Position numbers and translations under genes: made by a program. A stretch of 64,000 nt of DNA, from contig CAZOLJ010000004.1 in NCBI GenBank assembly GCA_964580575.1, forward strand, positions 1 to 64,000, written 5' to 3'. Under the pieces are notes generated by a model that saw only the letters and a list, made by a program, of their open reading frames with translations, searched no databases and was not told where the DNA came from. Source of the stretch: CAVPDE01 sp964580575. Lineage in GTDB: Bacteria > Desulfobacterota > DSM-4660 > Desulfatiglandales > HGW-15. This document shows, in pieces, positions 25,329 through 33,930 of this stretch (position 1 is the stretch's first letter; each line of letters begins with the position of its first letter).

Positions 25329-25374
25329 AACGAAAAGGCGCAGGCCATAAGAATATGCCCTGCGCCTTTCGTTT
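25329..25374. terminator. Bidirectional terminator between argC and the pilB-like gene
   Basis: AACGAAAAGGCGCAGG (25329-25344) pairs with CCTGCGCCTTTCGTT (about 25359-25373) with a single bulge. The loop is 14 bases, and there are A/T-rich flanks on both sides. It is placed between two converging genes. Confidence 0.75.
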
Positions 25375-25466
25375 CAAGCCTATCGACTTGACCCTGTTGA
25401 ACAACCCTAAATCTTACGTCTTTCGCACCTTGTTTACCGTGCACCCTGTACCGTGCACCTTACACC

Positions 25467-27785
25467 TTATTTGATACACACTTTCCTGACCTGCATGAGA
25501 TCCGTCATGCCGACAAGGATTTTCCTGATCCCATCCTGCATCAGCGTGGTCATGCCGTCCTTTATCGCCTGTTCCCTGATCTCTTCCATTTTGGCCCGTC
25601 CCTGGATCAAGGATCTTAGAGGGTCTGTCCCCACAATAATCTCGTGAATTCCGGTTCTCCCTCTGTAACCGGTGTTCGCGCACTTCGGGCAGCCGTTGGG
25701 CCGGTAAAGTACGAGGTCGGAGTTGTAGTTGAAACCAAGGGCATTAAAATCCCCGGAATAGGATCTCACCAAAACGTCGAATTCTTCTCTGGAGGGGTGA
25801 TAGGCTTTCTTGCAGTCATTACAGAGGGTTCTCACCAGCCGCTGGGCAAGCACTCCGAGCAGCGCATCTGCAAAGTTAAAGGGATCCATTCCCATGTCCA
25901 GGAGCCTGGTGATCGTCTCGGGCGCGCTGTTGGTGTGGAGAGTGCTGAAAACCAAGTGACCGGTCAAGGAGGCCTCGATGCCGGTGGAAACGGTTTCGTG
26001 GTCGCGCATCTCGCCTACCATGATCACGTCCGGGTCGGCTCTCAGGAAAGCCCTCATGGCTGTGGCAAAGTCAAACCCGATCTTCGGTTGAACCTGAACC
26101 TGGCGAAGTCCTTCCTGTGTGATTTCCACGGGGTCCTCCGCCGTCCATATCTTGGTTTCCGGTTTGTTGATGAAGTGCAACGCAGCATGAAGGGTCGTGG
26201 TCTTGCCGCTTCCGGTGGGGCCGACCACGAGCACGATCCCGTAAGGTTTCTGGATCATCTCAGTGAAAACCTTGTAGTTCCTCTCGCTCATCGCCATCTT
26301 TTCCAGCGGCAGGGGCTCACCGGCTGGCAGAAGCCGCATGACCACATCCTCATTGCCTCCTGAGGTCGGGATCGTGGCCACGCGCAGCTCGATGTCCAGC
26401 GGCGCGTATTTCTTGAACTTGATTTTTCCGTCCTGGGGAAGCCTCCTCTCGGCAATGTCGAGATCCGACATGATCTTGATTCGGGAAACGATCGCTCTCT
26501 TGTACGTGAAGGGGACCGTCTGATAGAGCTGGCAGGCGCCATCAATCCTGATCCTGATGTGGGCGTGGTTCTTCCCGTGTCGCGGTTCGATGTGAATGTC
26601 CGAAGCGTTGCGGTTGTACGCGTCGATGATCATCTTGTTGACCAGTTGAACAATGGCGCTGTCTTCCTCACTCACCTTGTCCGCATCTTCAGCGCCCTCT
26701 TCTTCGGAGGGTTCGAGCTGCCCCAGGATGTCTTCGATGCTCCCCGCCTCTTCCATCAGACTCGATCGCTTCACGTCAAAGAAGAGGTCGATCATCTTGA
26801 AAATGTCTTCCTTGAGGGCAACACAGTACTCAAACTCTTTTCCCGGGATGAGCCGACGGATGGTATCCCTCGCAGGCAGGTAATCCGGGTTCTCCATAGC
26901 GATGACGACTCTGTTTCCGGTTTGAGACACGGGGACGAAAACATTGTTCTTGAGAAAGCTCGCCCTCAACCCCTTGAGGGTATCCCCGGGAATCACCATC
27001 TTCTCGTCAAAGGGGATGAAGCGGGTCTTGTAATAGGCTGCCAGGGATTTGCCGATGTCATCCCTGGTGACCTGGAGCTCTGCCACAAGAATCGACTCCA
27101 CCGGTTTCTTGATTTTCCTTGAAGTGGAGATCGCCTGCTCCAGGTCTTTTTCCGTGATGATGTTGTTCACGATCAGATAGTCGAACTTGGTAGGCCTTCT
27201 TTTCTGTGTCGCTTTCTGGTTGTTGAAGAAAGCGATCCCGAGAACCTTGGCAATCTCCTGCACCGAGGATTGGTCTTCCTGGGTAAACTGCTTTCCGGTT
27301 TTTTTGTTGATGAGCTGGAGCACGCCAAGGAGGTATTTGTTGTAGGACACGGGCGCCACAAGAACCTGGTTTGTCTTGTAACCCGATTTTTCATCCCAGC
27401 TCTTGTCAAAGGTCAGGCTCGGACTGAGTTTCTTGAGTTCAAGGTCATCATAGGCATTGGCAATGCTGAGCATTTTCCCTGATGCAGCGCAGTACCCCGC
27501 AATACTGTCATTCCCAATGGGGACACGGATCTCCGAGACTTCATTCCCTGTCTTGAATTTCGAGACAATCTGACGCTTGATTCCGTCCACCATGTAGATG
27601 GTGATCCTGTCCGCGTCGAAAAGGCTCAGAATCTCTCCCTGCAGATTCAGGAGGATATCGCTCGTATCTTTGGCAGCGTGAATTCTGTTCGTTATGTTAT
27701 TGAGTCTTTTCTGGAACTTAAGCTGTTCCTCGAGGATTTTCTCGGAGGGAACTGCCTGTTGCTCGGGCGTGACAATTGCAGCCAT
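25467..27785 (-). CDS. GAF-domain-fused PilB/GspE-type secretion ATPase
   Basis: This is a 772-residue protein. Residues about 20-190 are a GAF sensor domain (L-F-D-A-D-R-I-T-I-Y, L-V-A-P-V-S, G-V-L-Q-L-I-N-K). Residues about 200-345 are the T2SSE/MshEN N-domain. The rest is the hexameric ATPase: Walker A G-P-T-G-S-G-K-T-T at 522, Asp box T-A-E-D-P-V-E, Walker B as V-I-M-V-G-E-M-R-D, His box L-V-F-S-T-L-H-T-N and a tetracysteine zinc motif (C-N-D-C then C-P-K-C). It should drive type IV pilus extension or type II secretion. The fused GAF domain is unusual and could make the motor responsive to a small ligand. No pilus genes are adjacent. Confidence 0.9.
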   Translation of the reverse strand: MAAIVTPEQQAVPSEKILEEQLKFQKRLNNITNRIHAAKDTSDILLNLQGEILSLFDADRITIYMVDGIKRQIVSKFKTGNEVSEIRVPIGNDSIAGYCAASGKMLSIANAYDDLELKKLSPSLTFDKSWDEKSGYKTNQVLVAPVSYNKYLLGVLQLINKKTGKQFTQEDQSSVQEIAKVLGIAFFNNQKATQKRRPTKFDYLIVNNIITEKDLEQAISTSRKIKKPVESILVAELQVTRDDIGKSLAAYYKTRFIPFDEKMVIPGDTLKGLRASFLKNNVFVPVSQTGNRVVIAMENPDYLPARDTIRRLIPGKEFEYCVALKEDIFKMIDLFFDVKRSSLMEEAGSIEDILGQLEPSEEEGAEDADKVSEEDSAIVQLVNKMIIDAYNRNASDIHIEPRHGKNHAHIRIRIDGACQLYQTVPFTYKRAIVSRIKIMSDLDIAERRLPQDGKIKFKKYAPLDIELRVATIPTSGGNEDVVMRLLPAGEPLPLEKMAMSERNYKVFTEMIQKPYGIVLVVGPTGSGKTTTLHAALHFINKPETKIWTAEDPVEITQEGLRQVQVQPKIGFDFATAMRAFLRADPDVIMVGEMRDHETVSTGIEASLTGHLVFSTLHTNSAPETITRLLDMGMDPFNFADALLGVLAQRLVRTLCNDCKKAYHPSREEFDVLVRSYSGDFNALGFNYNSDLVLYRPNGCPKCANTGYRGRTGIHEIIVGTDPLRSLIQGRAKMEEIREQAIKDGMTTLMQDGIRKILVGMTDLMQVRKVCIK

Positions 27786-27822
27786 TCGAAAAACTGACCT
27801 CGTTTCTGTTTTTGATTAAAAT

Positions 27823-27850
27823 ATTGTATAGATTCCTGTAGAATTTGCAA
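27823..27850 (-). promoter_or_regulatory. Candidate promoter of the GAF-PilB gene
   Basis: On the minus strand, TTGCAA (27850-27845) and TACAAT (27828-27823) are spaced by 16 bases, about 40 bases upstream of the ATG at 27785. GAGGTCAG precedes the start. Confidence 0.45.
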
Positions 27851-27932
27851 CCTAATTCCTTATACTACCCTGAACGATTTATGGGCTAACACTCTAATAA
27901 CTCACTAAAATAAGAAGGATAGAAATTATTGT

Positions 27933-28706
27933 ATGCTGATTGACAGCCATGCGCACCTTGAGATGGACGATTTTGACGCCGACCGTGACCAGGTGATCAA
28001 GAGAGCGGTTCAAGAGGGTGTGGCGCGTATCGTAACCATTGGAACCGATCTCGCCAGCTCAAAAAAAGCGATTGAAATCGCCGGGAAATATGGGTTTATT
28101 TACGCCACCGTGGGGTATCATCCCCACAACGCCGATGAAGCAGATCCAAGGGATCTTGAAAAGTTGAGAGCCCTCGCCTCTGAACCCAAGGTCGTTGCGT
28201 GGGGCGAGATAGGCCTTGATTTTTTTCGTCGCCATTCGCCCCCTGAAAAGCAGGTGAAGGCTTTTGAACGCCAGCTCGACATCGCCTCCGAAGAGGGCCT
28301 TCCAGTCATCATTCACGACCGCGATGCCCACACAGATCTTTTGCGCATTTTGAAGAGCAGAAAAAGACAGTACCGGGGGGTGATCCACTGTTTCTCCGGC
28401 AATTACGACCTGGCCATGGATCTTATTGAACTGGGTTTCTGCATTTCTTTTCCCGGCACTGTAACCTACAAGAACGCAGTCGATACCCAGGCCGCAGCCG
28501 CCCGGATCCCGCTGGAGCGCCTGCTGGTGGAGACGGACTGCCCTTACCTGACCCCGGTGCCGTTCAGAGGGAAACGAAACGAGCCTCTCTATGTCAAGCA
28601 CACGGCGGAAAAGATCGCTCAGTTGAGAGAACTGGATTTCGAAGAACTGGCGCTCGCAACCTCAGCAAACACCATACGACTCTTCAACCTTCCGGAGAAC
28701 CTATGA
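27933..28706 (+). CDS. tatD: TatD family metal-dependent hydrolase/DNase
   Basis: This 257-residue TIM-barrel hydrolase has metal ligands D-S-H-A-H-L at the start, G-E-I-G-L-D-F (Glu), V-I-I-H-D-R-D-A (His), V-I-H-C-F-S-G (His) and L-L-V-E-T-D-C-P-Y-L (Asp). TatD proteins have 3'-5' exonuclease activity and act in DNA repair or quality control. The length is normal. The stop overlaps the maf start by four bases, so the two are co-translated. Confidence 0.92.
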   Translation: MLIDSHAHLEMDDFDADRDQVIKRAVQEGVARIVTIGTDLASSKKAIEIAGKYGFIYATVGYHPHNADEADPRDLEKLRALASEPKVVAWGEIGLDFFRRHSPPEKQVKAFERQLDIASEEGLPVIIHDRDAHTDLLRILKSRKRQYRGVIHCFSGNYDLAMDLIELGFCISFPGTVTYKNAVDTQAAAARIPLERLLVETDCPYLTPVPFRGKRNEPLYVKHTAEKIAQLRELDFEELALATSANTIRLFNLPENL

Positions 28707-29311
28707 CTCGCCCCATCAGCACAAGCTCCCCTCTCGTGCTTGCCTCAGCCTCTCCGAGAAGAAAGCAACTTCTCAGGCAGATCGGGATTCCTTTTCGCAC
28801 CGTCACAAGCCGCGTCAATGAAGACCCCCTGTCCCGTGATCCTCTCATGAATGCCCGGCTTCTCGCCGAAACCAAAGCTCAGGCGGTCATTGAGCAATGC
28901 AAAGACAGCTGGATCCTTGGAGCGGACACGGTCGTGGTCCTTGGCAGGGCGGTCCTCGGGAAGCCTGCTGATAAAGAGGAGGCTTTTTCCATGCTTCGGC
29001 AACTGAGCGGCAGGGAGCACAGGGTCATTACCGGCTTCTGCCTTGTCGCACCGGATTCGAAAAAGCTTCACTCCCAAGCGGTCGTGACTCGAGTCACTTT
29101 TAGGGCGCTCACCAAAAGACAGATCCTGGGGTACATCGCAACCGGCGAGCCTTTCGGCAAGGCAGGCAGCTATGGGATTCAGGGGATCGGAGCGTTTCTC
29201 GTGAAGAGGATCATCGGTTCTTACACCAATGTGGTGGGGCTGCCTTTGTGTGCTCTTGTCAACGCGCTCCTCGCCACGGGTGCGCTCAAGGAATTCCCCA
29301 TCCCCTCCTGA
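28703..29311 (+). CDS. maf: Maf family nucleotide pyrophosphatase
   Basis: This 202-residue Maf/YhdE-like house-cleaning enzyme hydrolyses non-canonical or modified NTPs (dTTP/UTP-type in close relatives). Motifs are L-A-S-A-S-P-R-R-K-Q-L-L at the N-terminus, I-L-G-A-D-T-V-V, G-K-P-x-D-K-E-E-A, G-R-E-H-R-V-I-T-G and G-K-A-G-S-Y-G-I-Q-G, all characteristic. The S-Y-G-I-Q-G motif points to the dTTP/UTP branch. It is coupled to tatD. It converges with rlmB across an 83-base spacer that has a T-run but no strong hairpin. Confidence 0.93.
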   Translation: MTRPISTSSPLVLASASPRRKQLLRQIGIPFRTVTSRVNEDPLSRDPLMNARLLAETKAQAVIEQCKDSWILGADTVVVLGRAVLGKPADKEEAFSMLRQLSGREHRVITGFCLVAPDSKKLHSQAVVTRVTFRALTKRQILGYIATGEPFGKAGSYGIQGIGAFLVKRIIGSYTNVVGLPLCALVNALLATGALKEFPIPS

Positions 29312-29394
29312 TCTTTTTTTTCTCACATCATCACTTATTGATGGGGCTGTTGGGCGTTGGTGCCTTTTCTGTAATACCTAGCGGGAGGCCTTCG

Positions 29395-30132
29395 TCATTT
29401 CCCCTTGCTTCCCCGTTGGCGAAGAATCTCGGAAAGGATCACTCCCCCTGCCACAGAAACATTGAGCGATTCGACCTGGCCGGACCCTGGGATCTTGACC
29501 AATGCATGGCAACGATCCCTGACCGAATGGCTGAGCCCTTTGCTCTCGCTTCCCAGAGCGAGAACCACATCCCTATCCCAGTCAAAGTGATAGATGGCCT
29601 CCTGCGCCTCTCCGGCTGCGCCGATAATCCAGAAACCTCTTTCTACAAGGAGATCCAGGGTTCTTCCCAGATTGACCACCTGGGCAACGGGCAGGGACGC
29701 ATGGGCTCCGGAGGTTCTTTTGACAAGCCTGCCTGTGATCTTAGCCGAGCGGTCTTTGGGAAGGATCAGACCGTTCACGCCGAAAAAAGCGGCTGTTCGG
29801 ATAAGGGCGCCGAGATTTCCTTCATCCGTGATGTGATCGGCCACGATGAGGAGGGCGCCGCCTGGAGCCTGGCGTGACTTCTCGACCAAGTCTTCGAGAT
29901 CCGTGTAGGAAAAGCTCTCTGCAAACGCAACAAAGCCTTGATGGGCGGCCCCGGGTGCGACGGCCTCTATCTCACGGAGGTCTTTGAATAGAACCGGAAC
30001 ATCTTTCTCCGCTCCGAGTTCGGCAATCTCCTCGGCCCTCGCCCCTTTCCTTCTCACCCCGACCCAGATCTCCATGATTTTTTCAGGGGTCTTGACGAGG
30101 CTTTCCCTCACCGCGTGGAAGCCGGGAATCAA
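29395..30132 (-). CDS. rlmB: 23S rRNA 2'-O-ribose methyltransferase RlmB (SpoU family)
   Basis: This roughly 245-residue enzyme methylates G2251 of 23S rRNA in E. coli. It has an N-terminal L30e-like substrate-binding domain (I-P-G-F-H-A-V-R-E) and a knotted SpoU domain. SpoU motifs are I-T-D-E-G-N-L-G-A-L-I-R-T-A (motif 1), L-A-L-G-S-E-S-K-G-L (motif 2) and I-P-G-S-G-Q-V-E-S-L-N-V-S-V-A (motif 3). The start is unclear: TTG 30132 gives the usual length but has no Shine-Dalgarno, whereas an in-frame ATC at 30162 sits seven bases after a perfect GGAGG. It is a single gene facing maf. Confidence 0.9.
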   Translation of the reverse strand: MIPGFHAVRESLVKTPEKIMEIWVGVRRKGARAEEIAELGAEKDVPVLFKDLREIEAVAPGAAHQGFVAFAESFSYTDLEDLVEKSRQAPGGALLIVADHITDEGNLGALIRTAAFFGVNGLILPKDRSAKITGRLVKRTSGAHASLPVAQVVNLGRTLDLLVERGFWIIGAAGEAQEAIYHFDWDRDVVLALGSESKGLSHSVRDRCHALVKIPGSGQVESLNVSVAGGVILSEILRQRGSKGK

Positions 30133-30190
30133 GGAGAGCTTTTTGTCATTTTGAGCGGCGATGGTTGCACCTCCGCAGCGCGGGCAACGC

Positions 30191-30274
30191 TAGGTAAGCA
30201 GTACGCAGTAGGGAGTAAGCAGCCGAGTCTCACTGCCTACTGCATACTACTTGCTGCTTACTTCTCTGAACCCA
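30191..30274. repeat. Word-repeat spacer (GTAAGCAGTACGCAGTA family)
   Basis: Words like GTAAGCAGTACGCAGTAGGGAG on the left (from 30194) are mirrored by CTGCCTACTGCATACTAC and TTGCTGCTTACTT on the right (to 30272). The two sides can pair imperfectly. It lies between rlmB and gmk. Confidence 0.75.
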
Positions 30275-30334
30275 GGAAGGATCCACAGTTTCGCCACAAG
30301 ACCGAGCGATCCACCCAATGCCCTGTAGACCTCT

Positions 30335-30952
30335 CTAGTGGGCGCCCAGATTAAAAAGAGTTTGAGCTTTTGGGAGCCTGACCGACTTGCGGCATCGTTC
30401 CGCGACGAGAATAGACTTCAGTTCCTCCACCGCCTGATCGAGTTGGTCGTTAAAGACGAGGTAGTCGTAGGAGACACAGTTCTTGATCTCCTTCCCTGCC
30501 TTCTTGAGCCTTGTGCGGATCGCCTTTTCATCGTCCGCGCCTCTCTCTCTCAGCCGCTTTTCCAGGATCTCCAGCAAAGGGGGAAGCACATAGATCAAAA
30601 TTGCATCTTTGAAGTGGTCCTTGATGTTTCTTGCGCCCTGAACGTCAATGTCCATGATCACATCCAGCCCCATCGTGATCTGGCTCCTGAGAGTGGAGAC
30701 GGAGGTTCCGTAAAGATCCTGATAGACCTCTGCCCACTCCACAAACTCCCCGTTGTCGATCATTTTCTGGAAATTCTCTTTGCTGACAAAATGGTACTCC
30801 ACGCCATTCTTTTCCTGTCCTCTGGGACGCCGGCTGGTGTGGGAGATGCTGTAACCCAGGCCCGGAACCTTTTGTCTCACCGCTCGGATGAGGGTGGACT
30901 TACCTGACCCGGATGGACCGGAGACAACGAAAATTCGACCGGCTGCGCTCAT
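30335..30952 (-). CDS. gmk: Guanylate kinase
   Basis: This 205-residue enzyme phosphorylates GMP to GDP with ATP. It has P-loop V-S-G-P-S-G-S-G-K-S-T at residue 10, T-S-R-R-P-R-G-Q-E-K-N-G-V-E-Y-H-F for GMP binding, and D-I-D-V-Q-G-A. It overlaps the RemA-like gene by four bases, in the frequent order yicC, remA-like, gmk. The usual next gene of that string, rpoZ, is absent here, and a repeat spacer follows. The C-terminal tail (S-V-R-L-P-K-A-Q-T) is slightly longer than in E. coli. Confidence 0.95.
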   Translation of the reverse strand: MSAAGRIFVVSGPSGSGKSTLIRAVRQKVPGLGYSISHTSRRPRGQEKNGVEYHFVSKENFQKMIDNGEFVEWAEVYQDLYGTSVSTLRSQITMGLDVIMDIDVQGARNIKDHFKDAILIYVLPPLLEILEKRLRERGADDEKAIRTRLKKAGKEIKNCVSYDYLVFNDQLDQAVEELKSILVAERCRKSVRLPKAQTLFNLGAH

Positions 30953-31221
30953 TCCTCTATGTCTTCCTTGAAGATCTTGCCGTCAGGGCTGAACCGCTGG
31001 GCAATAGTTTCAGACTGGATGGCGGATAGGATCACGTGATTGCTGTCCGTGATAATGACCGACCGGGTCTTCCTTCCTTGGGTGGCATCAATGAGCCTCT
31101 TTTCTTCGCGCGCTTCATCACGAAGACGTCGGATAGGGGCTGCATTGGGCGAGATAATGGCGATCACCCGTCGCGAAACAACGGAATTCCCGAAACCGAT
31201 GTTGATCAGTTTGTCACTCAT
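30949..31221 (-). CDS. RemA-like DUF370 regulatory protein
   Basis: This 90-residue protein of the RemA/DUF370 family opens with L-I-N-I-G-F-G-N-S-V-V, continues A-I-I-S-P-N-A-A-P-I-R-R-L, and has the end core G-R-K-T-R-S-V-I-I-T-D-S-N-H-V-I-L-S. In Bacillus, RemA is a DNA-binding activator of biofilm matrix genes. In other phyla the role is unknown. It is translationally coupled to gmk (ATGA) and starts 11 bases after yicC. Confidence 0.9.
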   Translation of the reverse strand: MSDKLINIGFGNSVVSRRVIAIISPNAAPIRRLRDEAREEKRLIDATQGRKTRSVIITDSNHVILSAIQSETIAQRFSPDGKIFKEDIEE

Positions 31222-31232
31222 GCTCGTTCCCC

Positions 31233-32114
31233 CTACTCTACGTTCTGGACCTGTTCACGCACCTTTTCCAGTTCCGCCTTGATCTCCACGCCCCTGGCGG
31301 AGATCCCGGAATCCGATGCCTTTGAGCTCATGGTGGTAATCTCCCGGTTGATTTCCTGCAAAAGAAAATCCAGCCTCCGCCCCACGGAGTCCGCAGAGGA
31401 AAGGTAGGAACTGAACTGCTCCAGATGGCTTCTTGCGCGAACAAGCTCCTCGGTGATATCGCACCGGTCCGCGAAAATCGCGATCTCCTGCATCAGCCGA
31501 TTCTCATCAATGGGCATTCCCTGTGCCACGTGCTCCACCCGTTGTCTCAGTCTCCGCTTGTAGTCTTCAACCACCAGACCGGCCCTGTTCTGGACTTCGT
31601 TGAGATGGTCTTCGATCAAGGCGAGTCTCTTCAGGAAATCTTCTTCCAGGGCTTTCCCTTCCTGCACCCTCATGGAATCACACGCCTCCAGAGCCTGACT
31701 CAAGGCCAGCCGGAACGCGTCTCTTGCGGCTGCAAGATCAAGCTCCTCCGGTTTGAGGAGGAGCACATCCTTCATCTGGCAGAGGTCTTCCGCCCTCACC
31801 TTCCCTTCGAGGCCGAACTCCTCGTTCAGCTGGTTGAAGATCCGAAGATAGGACCGAACCAGGGGGAGGTTGAGCTGCAGATCATACTCCAGCTCCACGC
31901 CTTCCTTCTCCATCTGGAGCGTCACTTCGACTCGACCTCGATTGATCACCGCCGACACCTGACTGCGCACCTCGTCCTCGATGGCCTGAAGGGTTCGAGG
32001 TAAACGGACAAACAGGTCCCGGTGTCTGTTGTTGACCGTCTTGATTTCCGCGATAAACCTTCTTCCGTTCAGAACCGCTTCTCCCCGGCCGAAGCCGGTC
32101 ATGCTCTTAAGCAA
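31233..32114 (-). CDS. yicC: YicC family endoribonuclease-like protein
   Basis: This 293-residue protein has the signature start S-M-T-G-F-G-R-G and E-I-K-T-V-N-N-R-H-R-D-L, then a helical middle. The DUF1732-type C-terminal part has D-R-C-D-I-T-E-E-L-V-R-A-R-S-H-L and D-F-L-L-Q-E-I-N-R-E. The YicC family includes ribonucleases acting on small RNAs in E. coli. It is the first gene of the yicC-remA-gmk set, with a repeat-rich spacer upstream. Confidence 0.93.
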   Translation of the reverse strand: MLKSMTGFGRGEAVLNGRRFIAEIKTVNNRHRDLFVRLPRTLQAIEDEVRSQVSAVINRGRVEVTLQMEKEGVELEYDLQLNLPLVRSYLRIFNQLNEEFGLEGKVRAEDLCQMKDVLLLKPEELDLAAARDAFRLALSQALEACDSMRVQEGKALEEDFLKRLALIEDHLNEVQNRAGLVVEDYKRRLRQRVEHVAQGMPIDENRLMQEIAIFADRCDITEELVRARSHLEQFSSYLSSADSVGRRLDFLLQEINREITTMSSKASDSGISARGVEIKAELEKVREQVQNVE

Positions 32115-32131
32115 GGGAACCTCCTTTATCA

Positions 32132-32171
32132 GGACTGGAGTAGTGGAGTAATGGAGTGATGGAGTACTGGA
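32132..32171. repeat. Word-repeat spacer (TGGAGTAATGGAG family), second site
   Basis: This is built from GACTGGAGTAGTGGAGTAATGG-like words. Its last 20 bases (32152-32171) are identical to 20049-20068, some 12 kb away between unrelated genes. That supports a dispersed element rather than local slippage. Confidence 0.8.
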
Positions 32172-32219
32172 AAATCCGAAAATAGGATGCGTTGTGGTTT
32201 TATCGCCTCCATCTGTTCG

Positions 32220-32753
32220 TTATTCGCTTACCCCGCGAAGCTGATTTTTGTAATGGTTTCTAATATTGTTAAAGTAGCCGATGACCACCGGGTCCGCATA
32301 GTCTCTGTAGGTCCACGCCAGAGTTTGAAAACTCCCCTGATGAAAGACCAGGGTCAAGTCCGCATAGACTCCCTTTGAGAGATACATGCGGTGCGTGTAG
32401 TTCTTCCCTGTGGCAAGAACCAGCCTTTCTAAGGCAATATATCCGGGGTCAATGTTGACCCTCCGCTTTGCCTCTTGAAGGTACCTTTTCTCCAGCTCAT
32501 TGGTCTGAAGCTTGATGTCAACGATCCCCTCAGGCCGGATGAGGTTCTTGAAAGAGAGAAAACGCCGGTGAAGCGGCCAGCCCATCTCTTTTTCGTAGTA
32601 CCTCGTCCTGTCGAAAAAGAGAGGGGGGCTCACCCAATCCGCAGACCCGTACGCCGCCTGGAGTTCAAGGATGACCTCTTCGAAAATTGTCTCCTCAGGG
32701 GAGAAGAGGCTCGCCACGAGCTTGACGTCATCGGCTTCCTTCGGCGAACTCAT
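32220..32753 (-). CDS. DUF4416 family protein
   Basis: This protein of about 177 residues reads from ATG 32753, five bases after GGAG; GTG 32759 is an alternative. The family features are the L-V-A-S-L-F-S-P start, R-T-R-Y-Y-E-K-E-M-G, L-I-R-P-E-G-I-V-D-I-K and N-I-D-P-G-Y-I, then L-V-L-A-T-G-K-N-Y-T-H-R-M-Y-L. DUF4416 has no assigned function and is frequent in Desulfobacterota and related anaerobes. No signal or membrane segment is present. It is isolated between two repeat spacers. Confidence 0.85.
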   Translation of the reverse strand: MSSPKEADDVKLVASLFSPEETIFEEVILELQAAYGSADWVSPPLFFDRTRYYEKEMGWPLHRRFLSFKNLIRPEGIVDIKLQTNELEKRYLQEAKRRVNIDPGYIALERLVLATGKNYTHRMYLSKGVYADLTLVFHQGSFQTLAWTYRDYADPVVIGYFNNIRNHYKNQLRGVSE

Positions 32754-32828
32754 GGGCACTCCTGCAGGCTTGGTTCATCGATCTCATGCCCTGGCACCAG
32801 AGCATACTCCCTGAGGTGTCGCAGAGTG

Positions 32829-32910
32829 GTACACGGTACAAGGTGCACGGTTCACGGAACAAGCCCTAAAAGGATACAGTGGTGTCCCTTGCACCTTGCA
32901 CCTTGTACCG
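32829..32910. repeat. Word-repeat spacer (GGTACAAGGTGCACGG family) with 13-bp arms
   Basis: GGTACAAGGTGCA (32835-32847) pairs perfectly with TGCACCTTGTACC (32897-32909). The flanks repeat shorter versions (GGTACACGG, CCTTGCACC). Related words (CCGTGCACCCTGTACCGTGCACC) occur at about 25438-25459. Confidence 0.8.
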
Positions 32911-32913
32911 CTT

Positions 32914-33930
32914 CTACCCTTTCCCTAGTCTTTCGTAGATCACTCTCTTGAGCTCTTCGGCTTTCACCGTGGACGTCCCCACCTCTCCCACCACAAGGCC
33001 GGCTGCAAAATTCGAGATAAGGGCCGCTGATTTCAGATCCATTCCGGCAGCCAGGCCCAGGCAGAAGGTGCTGATCACCGTGTCGCCGGCACCTGTCACG
33101 TCAAACACTTTCCTTGCCACGGTCGGGATGTGAACGGGTTCTCCTCTCTTCTCAAAGAGAGTCATCCCGTCCTTGCCCTGGGTGATCAGAACCGATCGGC
33201 ATTTCAAATAATGGAGGATCCGGTTCCCTGCGGCCACCAGCGTTTCATCGTCACCGATCTCGATCCCCGAGAAGGCGCTGGCCTCGTGGTGGTTGGGGGT
33301 GATGACATCAATGCCTTTGTAATGCTCGAAATTGTTCTTCTTTGGGTCAACACCCAGAACAATGCCGGATTCCGCCACCAGATCTCTCAACCCCTTCATC
33401 AGTCGAGGGGAGATCACGCCCTTGGCGTAGTCCGAGACCACGATGGCATGGAGGTCCTTTTGCATCCTCTTCACGAAATCGAGAAGCCTCTCGACGCTTT
33501 CCGCAAGGATCTCTCTTCGGCTTTCTCGGTCAAACCGCACCACCTGCTGGTGTTGGGCAACAATCCTGGTTTTGATCGTGGTCGGCCTGTCCGGTTCCTG
33601 GAAAATTCCTTCGGTGGCCCCCCCCAGGTTCTTGACCATCTTCACCACCTGGCGGCCCGTGGAATCGTCCCCCACCACTCCGCACAGGATCGCTTCCCCG
33701 CCCAGGGAGGAAATGTTGTTTACCACATTTCCCGCGCCCCCCAGCATCTTCGTCTCCCGCTTCACGTCAACAACCGGAACAGGCGCCTCCGGAGAGATCC
33801 TCGAGACATCGCCCCAGATGTATTCATCCATGATGATGTCTCCTATGACAAGGACCCTGGTTTTCGGAAACTTCTCAATGCTTCCGGCGAGGGATACGGG
33901 ATCAAGGTCGAAAGGCATTTCCTTGAGCAT
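32914..33930 (-). CDS. rfaE1: D-glycero-beta-D-manno-heptose-7-phosphate kinase (RfaE1/HldE kinase domain)
   Basis: This PfkB-family sugar kinase makes heptose-1,7-bisphosphate for the LPS inner core. I read from ATG 33930 (338 residues); the frame is open 24 codons further, without similarity. Motifs are V-I-G-D-I-I-M-D-E-Y-I-W-G, R-I-S-P-E-A-P-V-P-V, M-L-G-G-A-G-N-V, and at the C-terminus D-V-T-G-A-G-D-T-V-I (catalytic Asp in G-A-G-D). The nucleotidyltransferase half of HldE is missing, so this is the split RfaE1 form. It indicates a heptose-containing LPS. It is divergent from the acyl-lipid cluster. Confidence 0.9.
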   Translation of the reverse strand: MLKEMPFDLDPVSLAGSIEKFPKTRVLVIGDIIMDEYIWGDVSRISPEAPVPVVDVKRETKMLGGAGNVVNNISSLGGEAILCGVVGDDSTGRQVVKMVKNLGGATEGIFQEPDRPTTIKTRIVAQHQQVVRFDRESRREILAESVERLLDFVKRMQKDLHAIVVSDYAKGVISPRLMKGLRDLVAESGIVLGVDPKKNNFEHYKGIDVITPNHHEASAFSGIEIGDDETLVAAGNRILHYLKCRSVLITQGKDGMTLFEKRGEPVHIPTVARKVFDVTGAGDTVISTFCLGLAAGMDLKSAALISNFAAGLVVGEVGTSTVKAEELKRVIYERLGKG

